Source: Piscicola geometra (Eukaryota; Annelida; Clitellata; Hirudinida; Piscicolidae). From it: DNA of 64,000 nt. Where the stretch lies: the NCBI GenBank assembly GCA_943735955.1, contig OX030959.1:7653732-7717731 (forward strand), given 5' to 3'. The notes under the pieces are model-generated. The model saw nothing but the letters and a program-made list of their open reading frames with translations. It was not told the DNA's origin and did not search any database. Position 1 is the first letter of the stretch; each line of letters starts with the position of its first letter. Of the stretch, positions 46,996-57,409 are shown in pieces. The position numbers and the translations under genes are program-made.

Positions 46996-47760
46996 AGATA
47001 CACACACACAAATCTGAACAGATGATGGTCAATCAAATTCATTTCATGAGTAAACGTTGGGCCAATCAAACTACTTTTGAACACCAAGTCCAATTACTTA
47101 AATCATTTTCTAAAGTGGAAATTATGAATCTTAACAAATCAAATAAAATTTAAAATATAAGTCTTAAATTTTAAAAAATCAATAAAATTTAAAATATAAC
47201 TCTTGAATCTTAACAAATAAATAAAAATTCAAAATATAACTTTTAAATCTTAACAAATAAAATAAAATTGTAAATATAAATCTTAAATCAAATCGACTCA
47301 AAATAATTAATTAACTTATAAATTCAATCTCTATAAACCAAATTTTGCCAAAAAAAACTTGCTCAAATCCAATAAAATCTTCGTGATTTGTGCCACCCCA
47401 GTCAAGGAGCTCTGTTCTTCAATAGCAAGCTGTTCATCGTTGCTTGATGAAGCATTAAAGCTCTTTTTACTTCGAATACGACCTGCTTAAACAAGAACGT
47501 AAGATCAATGCACGGCTGAGCAGGCTTACACTGCTCAATGTGAGGTTATAGCGGTTCAGTCGGTCATATCGGTAGATAGCAAAAGTTCTTTCGAAAGCTA
47601 TTTCATCCATTAGAGTGGGCGCGCCTGTAAGATAATAAGAATGGTCGACAAATTGAATGAATTTTTACGTAAATGAATTATGAATAGATGATTTTTATCA
47701 ATTTTTTGCACTGAATCTGAAAATATAATCTGTTTTTACACATTTCATCCCATTCCAACC
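45723..47760. other. AT-rich region without a supported gene
   Basis: About 2 kb of AT-rich DNA. It includes an (ATT)n run at 46940-46995 and repeated AATTTAAAATATAACTCTTA-type words at 47140-47290. No coding region or RNA gene is supported. Confidence 0.5.
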
Positions 47761-47995
47761 TTATCAAACCAAATTCTATCAGTTACTAAATCTTGCTATT
47801 TTCATCTCAGACGTATCAGACAATTATTACCTTACTTAGATGACCCTTCTTTAAAGATGTTAGTCTCTGCACTTGTTTTATCTCGAATTGACTATTGTAA
47901 CTCACTCTATTATAATTTACCTGAAACTACTTTAGAACCATTAAAAAAAGTATTTAATTATGCAGCTATGGTCGTTAGCCGTACTCCTATTTATC

Positions 47996-48752
47996 GAAGA
48001 TTATATCCTGCGTCAATATTGTCGCAGGATAGCGTAGCCGCGCGGTTGGTGTTATCCTGCGTCCAGATTTTATAATCTAGTAATTTAGTGAATTTGTAAT
48101 TTTAAATTATGAATTAATTGGGAATAAATTCATAATTATATTTTCATGTATTTCTTTCAAAACTTAAATAGGTTCACCGTTAAATTCTACGTGATTTTCA
48201 GTGAATGTAACGGATTTCAATCTTTATAACAGCAAATCTGCAACAGCTTCCGTGGCCTAGCGTTTGCACCCTAGACTGCGTATCGCTACGCTCTGGATTC
48301 AATTCCCGGTAATAATATTTTGTAAAACAAATATTTTAAAAATTTAAATATTTTTTAAAGGATTTAATTCATGTTTTAAAGGATTTAATTCATGTTTTAA
48401 AGGATTTAATTCATGTTTTAAAGTATTTAATTCATTTTTTTTAAAAATATTTAACTTGTTTTTTAAATTATGTATTATAAATATTTTATTTATTTAGTGT
48501 TAGGTTAAGGTTAAGTTAAGCCTTAACCTTTAAGGGTTAGTTTACGAAAATTCAATGATTATTACGAATTATATATAAAAATATTTAACAAAGAAAAAAT
48601 TTATTATTATTATTTTACGAAAATTTACTAAATATTAATAAATAAGAAAAAAAAGATTGTTAAAAGTATCTCGCTAAAATCTGGACGCAGGATAACACCA
48701 ACCGCGCGGCTACGCTATCCTGCGACAATATTGACGCAGGATAACACCAAGC
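47996..48752. mobile_element. Non-autonomous element with perfect 67-bp TIRs and 10-bp TSD
   Basis: Bases 48005-48071 and 48676-48742 are perfect 67-bp inverted repeats containing ATCCTGCGTCAATATTGTCG and GTAGCCGCGCGGTTGGTGTT. The direct repeat CCTATTTATC lies at 47986-47995 and 48753-48762, and the surrounding LINE reading frame shows it is a true target duplication. A 9-11-bp duplication is usual for Mutator-like elements. No transposase is inside; the core is AT-rich with ATTTAATTCATGTTTTAAAGG repeats and a tRNA-like stretch. Confidence 0.85.
48248..48314 (+). other. tRNA-like sequence inside the TIR element
   Basis: TCCGTGGCCTAGCG...GCACC resembles a tRNA 5' half with an A box, and about 40 bp later GGATTCAATTCCCGG resembles a B box and T arm. 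The acceptor stem does not pair well, so this is a tRNA-derived fragment (perhaps an old SINE head), not a functional tRNA gene. Confidence 0.4.
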
Positions 48753-48782
48753 CCTATTTATCACCACATTACACCCTCTCAC

Positions 48783-51264
48783 GAATGTAGGATAAAAAGC
48801 CTCTCGGAGAAAAAGCCTTCGGATAAAATACCTTCTACAAAAAGCCTCCCGGAGAAAAAACCTCCTGGAGAAAAAGTCTCTCGGAGAAAAAGTCTCCTTG
48901 TTAATATTTTAGTATAACTAAAACGGACTTTTTATATAAAAACGGGTTTTTTATAGATTCGTTTCACAATTTTAAATAAATAAAACGGACTTTTTATATA
49001 AAAAAACGGATTTTTTTATAAATTCGGGTCTTAATTTTAAATAAATAAAACAAACTATATTTTATAAAAAGTACATAATTAAAACGAACTATAATTATAA
49101 CTATAATGGACTTTATTTTTTAATAGATTCGTTTCACAATTTTAAATAAATAAAACAGACTATATTTTTTTTAAATATATAATTAAAACGAACTTTAATT
49201 AATCAAATACAATAAAAATTATTGGTAAACGGATAAAAAGTCTTCAGGATAAAAAGTATTCAGAATACAAAGTCTTCAGGATAAAAAGTCTTCAGAATAA
49301 AAAGTCTTCAGAATAAAAATTCTTCAGAATAAAAATTCTTCAGGATAAAAAGTCTTCAGGATAATAAGTCTTCAGGATAAAAAGTCTTCAGGATAAAAAG
49401 TCTTCAGGATAAAAAGTCTTCAGGATAAAAAGTCTTCAGAATAAAAAGTCTTCAGGATAAAAAGTCTTCAGGATAAAAAGTCTTCACGATGAAATGTCTT
49501 TTAGAATAAAAAGTCTTCAGAATAAAAAGTTTTCACGATAAAGTCTTCACGATAAAAAGTCTTCAGGATAAAAAGTCTTCAGGATAAAAAGTCTTCAAGA
49601 TAAAAAGTCTTCAGGATAAAAAGTCTTCAGGATAAAAAGTCTTCAGGATGAAAATTCTTTAAGATAAAAAGTCATTAGAAAAAAAGTTTTTAGAAAAAAA
49701 ACTTCAAAAAATTAAATTCTAAGGAAAAATACGTGATTCAATCAATCACTAATAATTTAATTTGTATAGCGCCCTTTACTAAGTGAACAAAAGTGATTCT
49801 TGAAACTTAAAGAATAAAATGTGATACTTTTATCTAATTTTTGCTATATTTTTTTTGTTCAATCTCAAAATAGCCTTTGAATAAATTTGACTTGGCTGTT
49901 GTTGTTTCGTCACTTTTACCATAAGGAAATAATGTTTAAGGAAAAACACGTGATCCTCAAAACTAAAAGATTGAAATTTCATACTTTTATCTAATGTTTG
50001 CTCAATTTTTTTTTCAATCTGGAAATAGCATTTAAATAAATTTGACTTAGTTGTTCTTGATTCCTCGCTTTAATCATTAGGTTTTCTGCTGGTTCTCGAT
50101 CGTGATTATTTTTCGTTAAAAATTAATTTTTTGAAGATTTTTTTCCTGAAAACTTTTTATCCTGAAAACTTTTTATCCTGAAAACTTTTTATCCTGAAAA
50201 CTTTTTATTCTGAAGACTTTTTGTAATAAGACTTTTTGTAATGAAGACTTTTTATTCTGAAGACTTTTTATCGTGAAGCCTTTTTATCCTGAAGACTTTT
50301 TATCCTGAAGACTTTTAAATCTGAAGACTTTTCATCCTGAAGACTTTTTATTCTAAAGACTTTTTATCCTGAAGACTTTTTATATTGAAGACTTTTTATC
50401 CTGAAGACTTTTTATTCTGAAGACTTTTTATCCTGAAGAATTTTTATCTTGAAGACTTTTTATCCTGAAGACTTTTTATCCTGAAGACTTTTTATCCTGA
50501 AGACTTTTTATCCTGAAGACTTTTTATCCTGAAGACTTTATTCTGAAGACTTTTTATCCTGAAGACTTTATTCTGAAGACTTTTTATCCTAAAGACTTTT
50601 TATCCTGAATACTTTTTATCCTGAAGACTTTTTATCCTGAAGACTTTTTATCCTGAAGACTTTTTATTCTGAAGACTTTTTATCCTAAATACTTTTTATC
50701 CTGAAGACTTTTTATCCTAAAGACTTTTTATTCTGAAGACTTTTTATCCTGAAGACTTTTTATCCTAAAGACTTTTTATCCTGAAGAATTTTTATCCTGA
50801 AGACTTTTTATCCTGAAGACTTTTTATCCTGAAGACTTTTTATCCTGAAGACTTTTTATCTTGAAGACTTTTTATCCGTTTACCCATAATTTGTATTGTA
50901 TTTGATAAATCCTTTTAGTTATGTATTTTTAAAAAATATAGTCTGTTTTATTTATTTAAAATTGTGAAACGAATCTATAAAAAAATAAAGTTCGTTATAA
51001 TTATAACTATAGTTTGTTTTAATTATTTACTTTTTTTAAAATTAGTTTTATTTACTTAAAAATTGTGAAACGAATCTAAAAAAATCCTTTTTTATATAAA
51101 AAGTCCGTTTTACTTGTACTAAAAAATTAACAAGAAGATATTTTCTCCGAGAGACTTTTTCTCCAAGAGGCTTTTTCTCCAAGAGGTTTTTTTTCCGGGA
51201 GGCTTTTTGTAGAAGGTATTTTATCCGAAGGCTTTTTCTCCGAGAGGCTTTTTGTCCGTTCCCC
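48783..51264. mobile_element. Giant foldback (FB-like) element, about 2.5 kb palindrome
   Basis: The left arm reads GATAAAAAGCCTCTCGGAGA... with repeated AAAACGGACTTTTTATATAA blocks, then an array of the 16-bp unit GGATAAAAAGTCTTCA (about 49225-49680). The right arm (about 50140-51255) carries the same modules in inverse order: TGAAGACTTTTTATCC units, AAAAAGTCCGTTTTA blocks, then CTTTTTCTCCGAGAGGCTTT. Each arm is about 0.9-1.1 kb, separated by a spacer of about 450 bp. Long inverted repeats made of short tandem units are the defining architecture of foldback transposons. No protein is encoded. The outer termini differ: GAATGTAGGATAAAAAG on the left, TTTTTGTCCGTTCCCC on the right. Confidence 0.9.
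49690..50135. other. Loop (spacer) of the foldback element
   Basis: The single-copy loop contains two diverged direct copies of a unit of about 200 bp, each with ACGTGAT...ACTTTTATCTAAT.TTTGCT...AAATTTGACTT. The first includes a minus-strand LINE-tail-like stretch (AATCAATCACTAATAATTTA then TATAGCGCCCT). There is no ORF. Confidence 0.6.
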
Positions 51265-51599
51265 TTTCATCTAATTCAAGAGCGCTCGTAAATAAAATTG
51301 TTAAACAGATATGTCTTCAGATCCTTACGAAAAGTAAATAATGATTTAGAAGTAGTTAAATAAGGAGGTAATGAGTTCCAAATATATGGACCTGCATAAT
51401 GGAAAGAACGTTTAGCAAAAGAGTTATTAATGGAAGGGATGAAATAATGATTTTGAGTGGATGATCTTAAATTACGTGAGTTATTAATGATTTGAGGTAT
51501 ATTTGGGATACTGGGAAGTTTTTTAATTTAAACATAAAAACACAGATTTTAAATATAATCCTAAATTTGATGGGGAGCCAATGTAATAAGATGAGAGAG
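51265..51599 (-). mobile_element. Inverted 3' segment of the LINE ORF
   Basis: Read on the minus strand this gives LILLHWLPIKFRIIFKI, KRSFHYAGPYIWNSLPPYLT and FRKDLKTYLFNNFIYERS followed by a stop, the C-terminus of an L2/CR1-like ORF2. It starts where the plus-strand fragment ending at 48782 stops and ends where the tail at 51718 begins. It is therefore the missing middle of the same LINE copy, flipped. Confidence 0.85.
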
Positions 51600-51717
51600 G
51601 GGGAGAACGGACAAAAAGCCTCTCGGAGAAAAAGCCTTCGGGAGGCTTTTTGTAGAAGGTATTTTATCCGAAGGCTTTTTCTCCGAGAGGCTTTTTATCC
51701 TACATTCTAGATGAAAG
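51600..51717. mobile_element. Second, deleted foldback element
   Basis: GAACGGACAAAAAGCCTCTC ... CCGAGAGGCTTTTTATCC with TACATTC at the end. The two ends match the outer ends of the 2.5-kb foldback but the 16-bp arrays are lost, leaving a palindrome of about 118 bp. Its GAATGTAG end faces right and its GGGGAACGG end faces left, opposite to the large copy. Confidence 0.85.
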
Positions 51718-51752
51718 AGCGCTATAGAAATATATTTGATTGATTGATTTTT
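51718..51752 (+). mobile_element. LINE 3' tail
   Basis: TAGATGAAAGAGCGCTATAG then AAATATATTTGATTGATTGA is the 3' end of the interrupted LINE, with GATT-type terminal repeats. Related tails occur at 15085 (+), about 49740-49785 (-) and about 56047-56090 (-). Confidence 0.75.
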
Positions 51753-51789
51753 GTTATACGTCATCAAAATGATTGCTCTATTACAATGA

Positions 51790-51981
51790 ACTATTTCAAT
51801 ACAAAGAGTCGATATTTAGTATAGATATAAAATATTCTTTAAATTTCTTATTATATATGTCAGATAAACAAAACATAATAAAATACTATTTCAATACAAA
51901 GAGTCGATATTTAGTATAGATATAAAATATTCTTTAAATTTCTTATTATATATGTCAGATAAACAAAACATAATAAAATAC
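51790..51981 (+). repeat. Exact 95-bp tandem duplication
   Basis: The 95-bp sequence beginning CTATTTCAATACAAAGAGTC is repeated immediately and, by eye, without change. Identity of both copies suggests a recent duplication. It lies just downstream of the LINE tail. Confidence 0.95.
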
Positions 51982-53399
51982 AAAAACTGTACTGTTCTTT
52001 TTGTAATATTTCAACAGATCTTTTTTTCTGTTTCTTTAATTTAAACTCTTAGCATCCTTTTTCAAAAATTCCACTCTTTTAAACGGGATACTGCAGGTTT
52101 TGATTGTTGTTTCGAGAAAAGACAACTCGAGAACTAAATCATTAAGTTTCACTTGTGAAATGAGATGAAGTTCACAGGAAGATTTCTGTGGTTTGTAATT
52201 TTCATCTGTTAAAACTTGCACCAACTCAATATCATCTCTAAAATCTCTAATATCCTGCCTTGAAACTGGAGCTGTTGGAATAGGTCAATCATCTTCATGA
52301 GGTCTCATAGCTGATAAAAGATTTGGGTACACAATGGAACCTTTATTCTTTGAAAAAACCCAGAACCATTTGTCCTATAGAAATAGCAAATGTCATCATA
52401 ATTATTTGCTTCACGCTAAATCATAGGAGCAGCAAAAGGTAAATGATCCTTTTTTCCTTGCAGCCATGCGTCTATTTTACATAATATCTATTGCACGCTT
52501 AATGCGATGCTTATTATTCATCTTGATCTCTTAGTTGGCAACAAATATAAAATCTATATGCAGTTTTCACTAAGTTGAAAAATGTTTGCCGCTAACTCTT
52601 TGTAGTGAGTTTCCCACAAAAGTAACAAAAAGCAACTAGAGTCTTTTTACATGAACGCGATTCCCGATTTATTATGTATTAAAGAATAAAAATTAATAAT
52701 ACTTTTAGAAACTGGTTTTGTTTATAAAAACTTAAATTGTATCTTTAACTCTTAAACAAAGACTCAAATTGTTCAATCAAACAAGAATGCTGATCAAATA
52801 ACACAGAAATAACAACGTGCTCAAGACACTGCAATTATAATCATTAAATTAATATATTTCAAAAAAGTGATGAGATGGGGCATTTCTGCTTTCCTTTTCA
52901 TCACAAACATTTTTTCAAAAATTTTTTCGGTCAGTGTAATCTTTTTTTAGATCGAAAAAAACGTATACGAACGATTTAAAAAGGACGGATTGTTTTTGCA
53001 TTGATATCACCTCTCACGAACGGAAACCTCACTAACGTCATACGTCAAATTTCCCTCTTTTAAACGGAATTTTAAAAATAAATTCTTAAAAAAATATTGC
53101 ACATTTATGCACGTCCTTGATCACTAGACTGTTTCCTCATTGCTTATAACTTCGTTTCCGTTCAAGTTTCACGCGTCTTTATTGAATAGTATTAAAATAA
53201 ATTAATTAATCTTAAGTTATACGACCGTTAGTTTAGGTCTTTAATAATATGACGTCTTGTGAAAGACAGTTACTAACATTAACCCTCAATGGCTAAAGCA
53301 AATAAAAAAATATGATCTGGTTATCGAGGTTTGACTTGAATTTGACTTGCGACCAAAATTTCCTAAGATATTCTTAAGATATAAGATGAAAAAAATAAA
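51982..53399. other. AT-rich region without a supported gene
   Basis: About 1.4 kb. A short minus-strand frame near 52036-52224 looks weakly protein-like (NDLVLELSFLETTIKTCSIP) but has no start exon or homologue I recognise. Confidence 0.45.
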
Positions 53400-53800
53400 T
53401 GCATTAAGTTAAATAAAAGTGGACAAAGATGCATTGCTGAAAAATATGGTGTTGGAAAAACTCATATTTACAAAATTCTTTGCAGCAAAAATAAAATCAT
53501 GAAACCGTTTGAAAGTGGAGAAAATTTCAACAAACAGATTGTTGAAACATTGTTTAAAAGAGAAGAATTCTGAAATCAAGGAATGTTTGTTGAAAGTGGA
53601 AAACTTAGTGCCTAAGAGAAAAAAACAGTTGAAAATTAACAATTGGAAAAAATAAAAAATCATGTTTTTTATGCTGTTTTATTTAGTTTTAATCCATTTT
53701 TAGTAAAAATGATTTTTTTCCAAAACCTCTCACCAAAGGAAACCTCTCTTATAATGACAAAATATTGTAACCCGAGTACTGTCCTTATAAGAGGAGTTTT
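53400..53800 (+). pseudogene. pogo/Tigger-type transposon relic (3' end and HTH fragment)
   Basis: The frame near 53410-53530 contains SGQRCIAEKYGVGKTHIYKI and KNKIMKPFESG, the first helix-turn-helix of Tigger/pogo transposases. Stops follow. At 53770-53800, TCCTTATAAGAGGAGTTTTACTGTA reads on the other strand as a TACAGTAAAACTCCTC terminus, typical of Tigger ends inserted at TA. The left end was not located. Confidence 0.55.
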
Positions 53801-55350
53801 ACTGTATTGGTTTGCAATAAACTATTTTATTTAGTTATGTCCCATGTCTTTAATATTTTGGCAAGCACTCACTTGTCAAGGTTGTTTTCAAAGCACCAGA
53901 ATATTCCGGAAACACAAAAATCCATATCCGACTTACTGTTGGATCTCGGTCTAGATGAAAAGACATTATTAAGGAAAATTCAAATAAACAAACCAATCAC
54001 TGATTGACAATCCATCAATACTGATTAACACATATTTAATACTTAGTTGGATCGTACTGGGTCCTCCAATAGCCCAATACAGAAGCACCTGTGATAGTTT
54101 ATAGGAAATTAAAAATCAGTAAAAGAGTCAATGGAGCACCAACATTAGCCTTTTGCTGCAAGAATGCCAGATGGAACGAATCAAATTCCTTAAAATCTCG
54201 TTTCACTTGGACATCGACAAAGCCTCCCAGGGAGAAACACCGAGCATGCTGAACCTTGATCCCGCTTTTCATATTTTCGACAAGTCTTCCTGTGTAACTG
54301 AAAATATAAAAATAAATGTTTCATTTGAAAAAAATGATTTATTCATATTCTAGGGTTTCAAAAAGCAACTCAATTTCCCTACACATAGAAGCTGCACTGC
54401 AGAAAGAGAAAGACAAGCGTTATTTTCATTTCAAACGCGATTGAAATCGTTATTGTTTGTAAACAGACGTGACATTGATGTATTTGTATTTCTAAATGTT
54501 AACTTTTTTTTAGTCGCATACATAGGCGCCGACTTCACAGTGCTTAAATACTAATTTTTCTCCATTTATTGTACAATGCCAGCCAGAAGCACCCTTTTTG
54601 GGAAGGTCTTTTCTGTTTCTGATAGAACAATTGAGGATCGTCAAGCAAGTTTATTGTTCTAAAATCTTGATTAAATTTTATTTATCAACAATACTTTCTG
54701 AAAAACTGTTTTAACATTTTATTTGTTTATTTATCTGAATTTCAATTTCATGCTTTATAAGTTTTTTCGTTTGTTGTCTGTATACAACTGTATATAATTG
54801 TTAGTGCTGTTATCTGTCTGATGAAAATGAAAAGTGAGAATGACAGTGAAGTGATGCGGGAAGGGAATAGGAACATGGAGGTGAGTGCGGGCTAGAGAAA
54901 CAAATTTTAATGAGAGAAGGGTAAAGGCATTAAAAGGCCTTCCCACGCAAGCCTCTACTTCAGACCCAAGATCATTTGTTTAAAAGCTAAAACTTTTGAT
55001 GGTTTAACTCGTATAAAAAGACATAGAAACTTAATCTAATTACATAAAACCAGTGAAAAATATTTCAAACAATTTATCTCAACAATTATTGCTAATTTAA
55101 TTTTTTTTTTCTTTTTTAAATTTCGAGATACAAATATTAAATGCTAAGAAATGTTTAAAATATCAAGTTTCGGACCGGGATTGAGTGGGGAAACTAAAGT
55201 TTTAGTTTCAGCAATGTGTCGAAACCGTGTCAAAATTTTCGAAAACCAAAATTATGATGACCAGCAAAAAATAGAAAAAACGGGGAATTTTTTTGGACTG
55301 GTAATGAAAAATGGTTCTGATCCCACTTCTAGATAACGGACTTAAACTAT
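53801..55350. other. Region without a supported gene
   Basis: About 1.5 kb. Short frames of 60-66 residues (near 53807, 54153 and 55151, plus strand) are open but show no family resemblance, splice context or start context. I leave them uncalled. Confidence 0.45.
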
Positions 55351-55769
55351 TTAACCCATTAACGCATACTGTCCTTTTTTAAGGACAGCAATACAAAGTT
55401 TTTTTAATAATAGTTATCTTGATTATATTTATTATCTTTGCAGCTAATCCTGTCCTATATAAACTGAAGTCTTTGTTAAAAATTTTTTTGTGATTTGAAA
55501 TTGATAGATTGTTTCGATATTCTGATTTTTCAAGGCGATAACTAAATTTTTTGTGTTTTTGTCATGGCTCATGAAAAAAAGTTAGTTATAATTTTATTTA
55601 ATGTCTACCATTCATAATGTATAATAATATTTCATTGTTATTCATTCTTATATCTTTATTTAAAATAAATTTTATTTTACATGTAATATTATTTCCAAAA
55701 ACTGTGTTTTATTGAGTGTCCTTTTTTAAGGACACTATGCAGTAATACTGATGGTAAAAACAATTATTT

Positions 55770-56580
55770 TCAGATTCGCTCTTCATGAAGTCCTTAGTAT
55801 TTTGGAAGATGACAATGATTTCTTCTCAGCAGATACAGTTCTAACAGTTCACACGACAAATCAAAATTTGAAAACATGTCTTTCCTCACATTGTTTAATT
55901 AATTTTTTTATGTAACAGTCATCAAGTTGATAACTATACAGTATAGCTAGATTGTGTCCATGGTCGCTTTGTTCGCAGTAAATCCTGCGGTTTGCTAAAG
56001 GAGCAAACCTGAAAGCATAATTATAGCCTATACTCATTCTTTCAGGCAATCAATCAAATAAATTTCTATAGCGCTCTACCCTCAAAATCAAGAGACTATG
56101 TTCCTATGGCAAACCGCAGGATGTATTGCGAACAAAGCGACCATGGACACAATCTAGCTGTAAGCAATGCTATAACTGTCAACAGATTTGAATAATTATT
56201 AAGATATTTTCATTGCAATGACAATGAGAAAACTAATAAATTAGACAGAATGGCCAAAGTGCGTCCATTATTTGATGCTATGAATGACAGATTTTACAAA
56301 TTTTAGCCCAAAGAATGTCATTTGGCAATTGATGAATCAATCGTGTCATATTATGGGAGGCATTCATCAAAAGAACTTATCAGAGGGAAACCTATAAGGT
56401 TTGGGAATACAGTTTGGCGTCTAAATAATAGGCTTGGTTATTTGGTAAACCCATATCAAGGAGCATCGGAAGATTGCAACAGCGATTTAGGCCTTGGTGG
56501 ATCGGTGGTATCCAAACTAATAAGATCATTTTATTAGTCAAATTGGAGATGGGCAAAAAAGATTCAAGCAATGTGGAAAG
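55770..56580 (+). pseudogene. piggyBac (PGBD-like) transposase pseudogene
   Basis: The acidic N-terminal motif FALHEVLSILEDDNDFFSAD lies near 55775-55840. Later 56250-56540 reads KVRPLFDAMNDRF, LAIDESIVSYYGRHSSKELI and RGKPIRFGNTVWRLNNRLGY, the region with the first catalytic Asp (IDES). It is followed by LGLGGSVV and a stop at 56535. The segments are separated by a nested insertion, most of the transposase is missing, and an in-frame stop precedes PKECHLAIDES, so the copy is dead. Confidence 0.75.
55944..56159. mobile_element. Nested inverted-repeat element in piggyBac 2
   Basis: TAGCTAGATTGTGTCCATGG ... CCTGCGGTTTGC (55944-55997) is repeated in inverse at 56109-56159 (GCAAACCGCAGGATG ... 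GACACAATCTAGCT). The loop contains a LINE-like tail on the minus strand near 56047-56090. It interrupts the transposase pseudogene. Confidence 0.7.
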
Positions 56581-56831
56581 AAAGTGCAAAAGAAATGCCT
56601 TAAATGTAATGTAGCTTTACATTTGGAGTGCTTCAGCATCTACCACGAATCGTGATTACCGTCGGTAGCAATGCATAGCGTCCTTTTTTAAGGACATTTT
56701 TTATTTTCATCATAACTTTTTTTGTATAAAATATTTCAGACTAATTTTTTGATTTTATTTGTTAGAATCGGGTTTTCAATAAAATGTTAAAAAATTAATT
56801 AATTCCTTTGAGTCATGCGTTAATGGGTTAA

Positions 56832-57409
56832 TAAATATATATTCATTTTAGAAATTCATTTATAGTATCATTCTCACAAAAATGTTAACCTATTTTTAAT
56901 TTATTAGATATAAAACTTTGTCAAACCCATAGATATCCTACAAACAACAAGTAGTATATCTATGGTCAAACCATAATTGATTTTTCTAAGTTTTAGTGTG
57001 TTAAGATGAATTCATTACTTATTGACTGAACTTACTTCACCAAAAATGATTCAAATAGTTTATTTATCTATAATTCTACTGATTATAAAGTGTTTAAATA
57101 TTGTAATATTAATTTATAAAACATCAAGAAATAAGACTTTTATATCATAGGTGGTCTTGAAGTTCCTCCGTTTTTACACCACGTTAATAATATTCATAGT
57201 TGTATATTATTTTATTCTATAGCTGGCCCCTCCCCCCCCCCCCAAGATTTTAGAAAAGTGGTGTTACACAAACACTTCACATTTGAAATGTCAAGTTTCA
57301 ATTTGTTTCAACTTTTTAGGAATATTTATAGGACTCTGGATAGCAAACTAATAACTTAAAAGTCTATAAATTAAGAAACAAGTTTGGTATGTAAACCTTG
57401 AGGGTAATT
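56832..57409. other. AT-rich spacer
   Basis: No gene seen. It contains a short imperfect palindrome (CATAGATATCCTACAAAC...) near 56930-56975 and a C-run at 57233-57243. Confidence 0.5.

Larger units (their letters stand above)
47761..48782 (+). mobile_element. L2/CR1-like LINE reverse-transcriptase fragment, interrupted
   Basis: Bases 47761-47995 encode the end of a LINE RT domain (LLPYLDDPSLKMLVSALVLS, RIDYCNSLYYNLPET, VVSRTPIY). A 757-bp TIR element is inserted after the codons for TPIY. On its far side 48753-48782 resumes the same frame (PIYHHITPSH), and removing the insert plus one copy of the 10-bp duplication restores an open frame. The LINE then stops abruptly at a foldback element. 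Its 3' part is found inverted at 51265-51599, and its tail is at 51718-51752. Confidence 0.85.
55351..56831 (+). mobile_element. piggyBac element 2 (TTAA-flanked)
   Basis: TTAA at 55351 is followed by CCCATTAACGCAT, and ATGCGTTAATGGG precedes TTAA at 56828-56831: perfect 13-bp TIRs and the piggyBac target duplication. The palindrome GTCCTTTTTTAAGGAC occurs near 55370, 55717 and 56680, probably as subterminal binding sites. Inside are parts of a piggyBac transposase and a nested inverted-repeat insertion. Confidence 0.9.

Noticed and set aside
49225..50880. CRISPR-like array of short regular repeats
   Set aside because: The 16-bp units are directly adjacent without unique spacers, occur in two inverse arms, and the genome is animal. 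Foldback architecture explains them.
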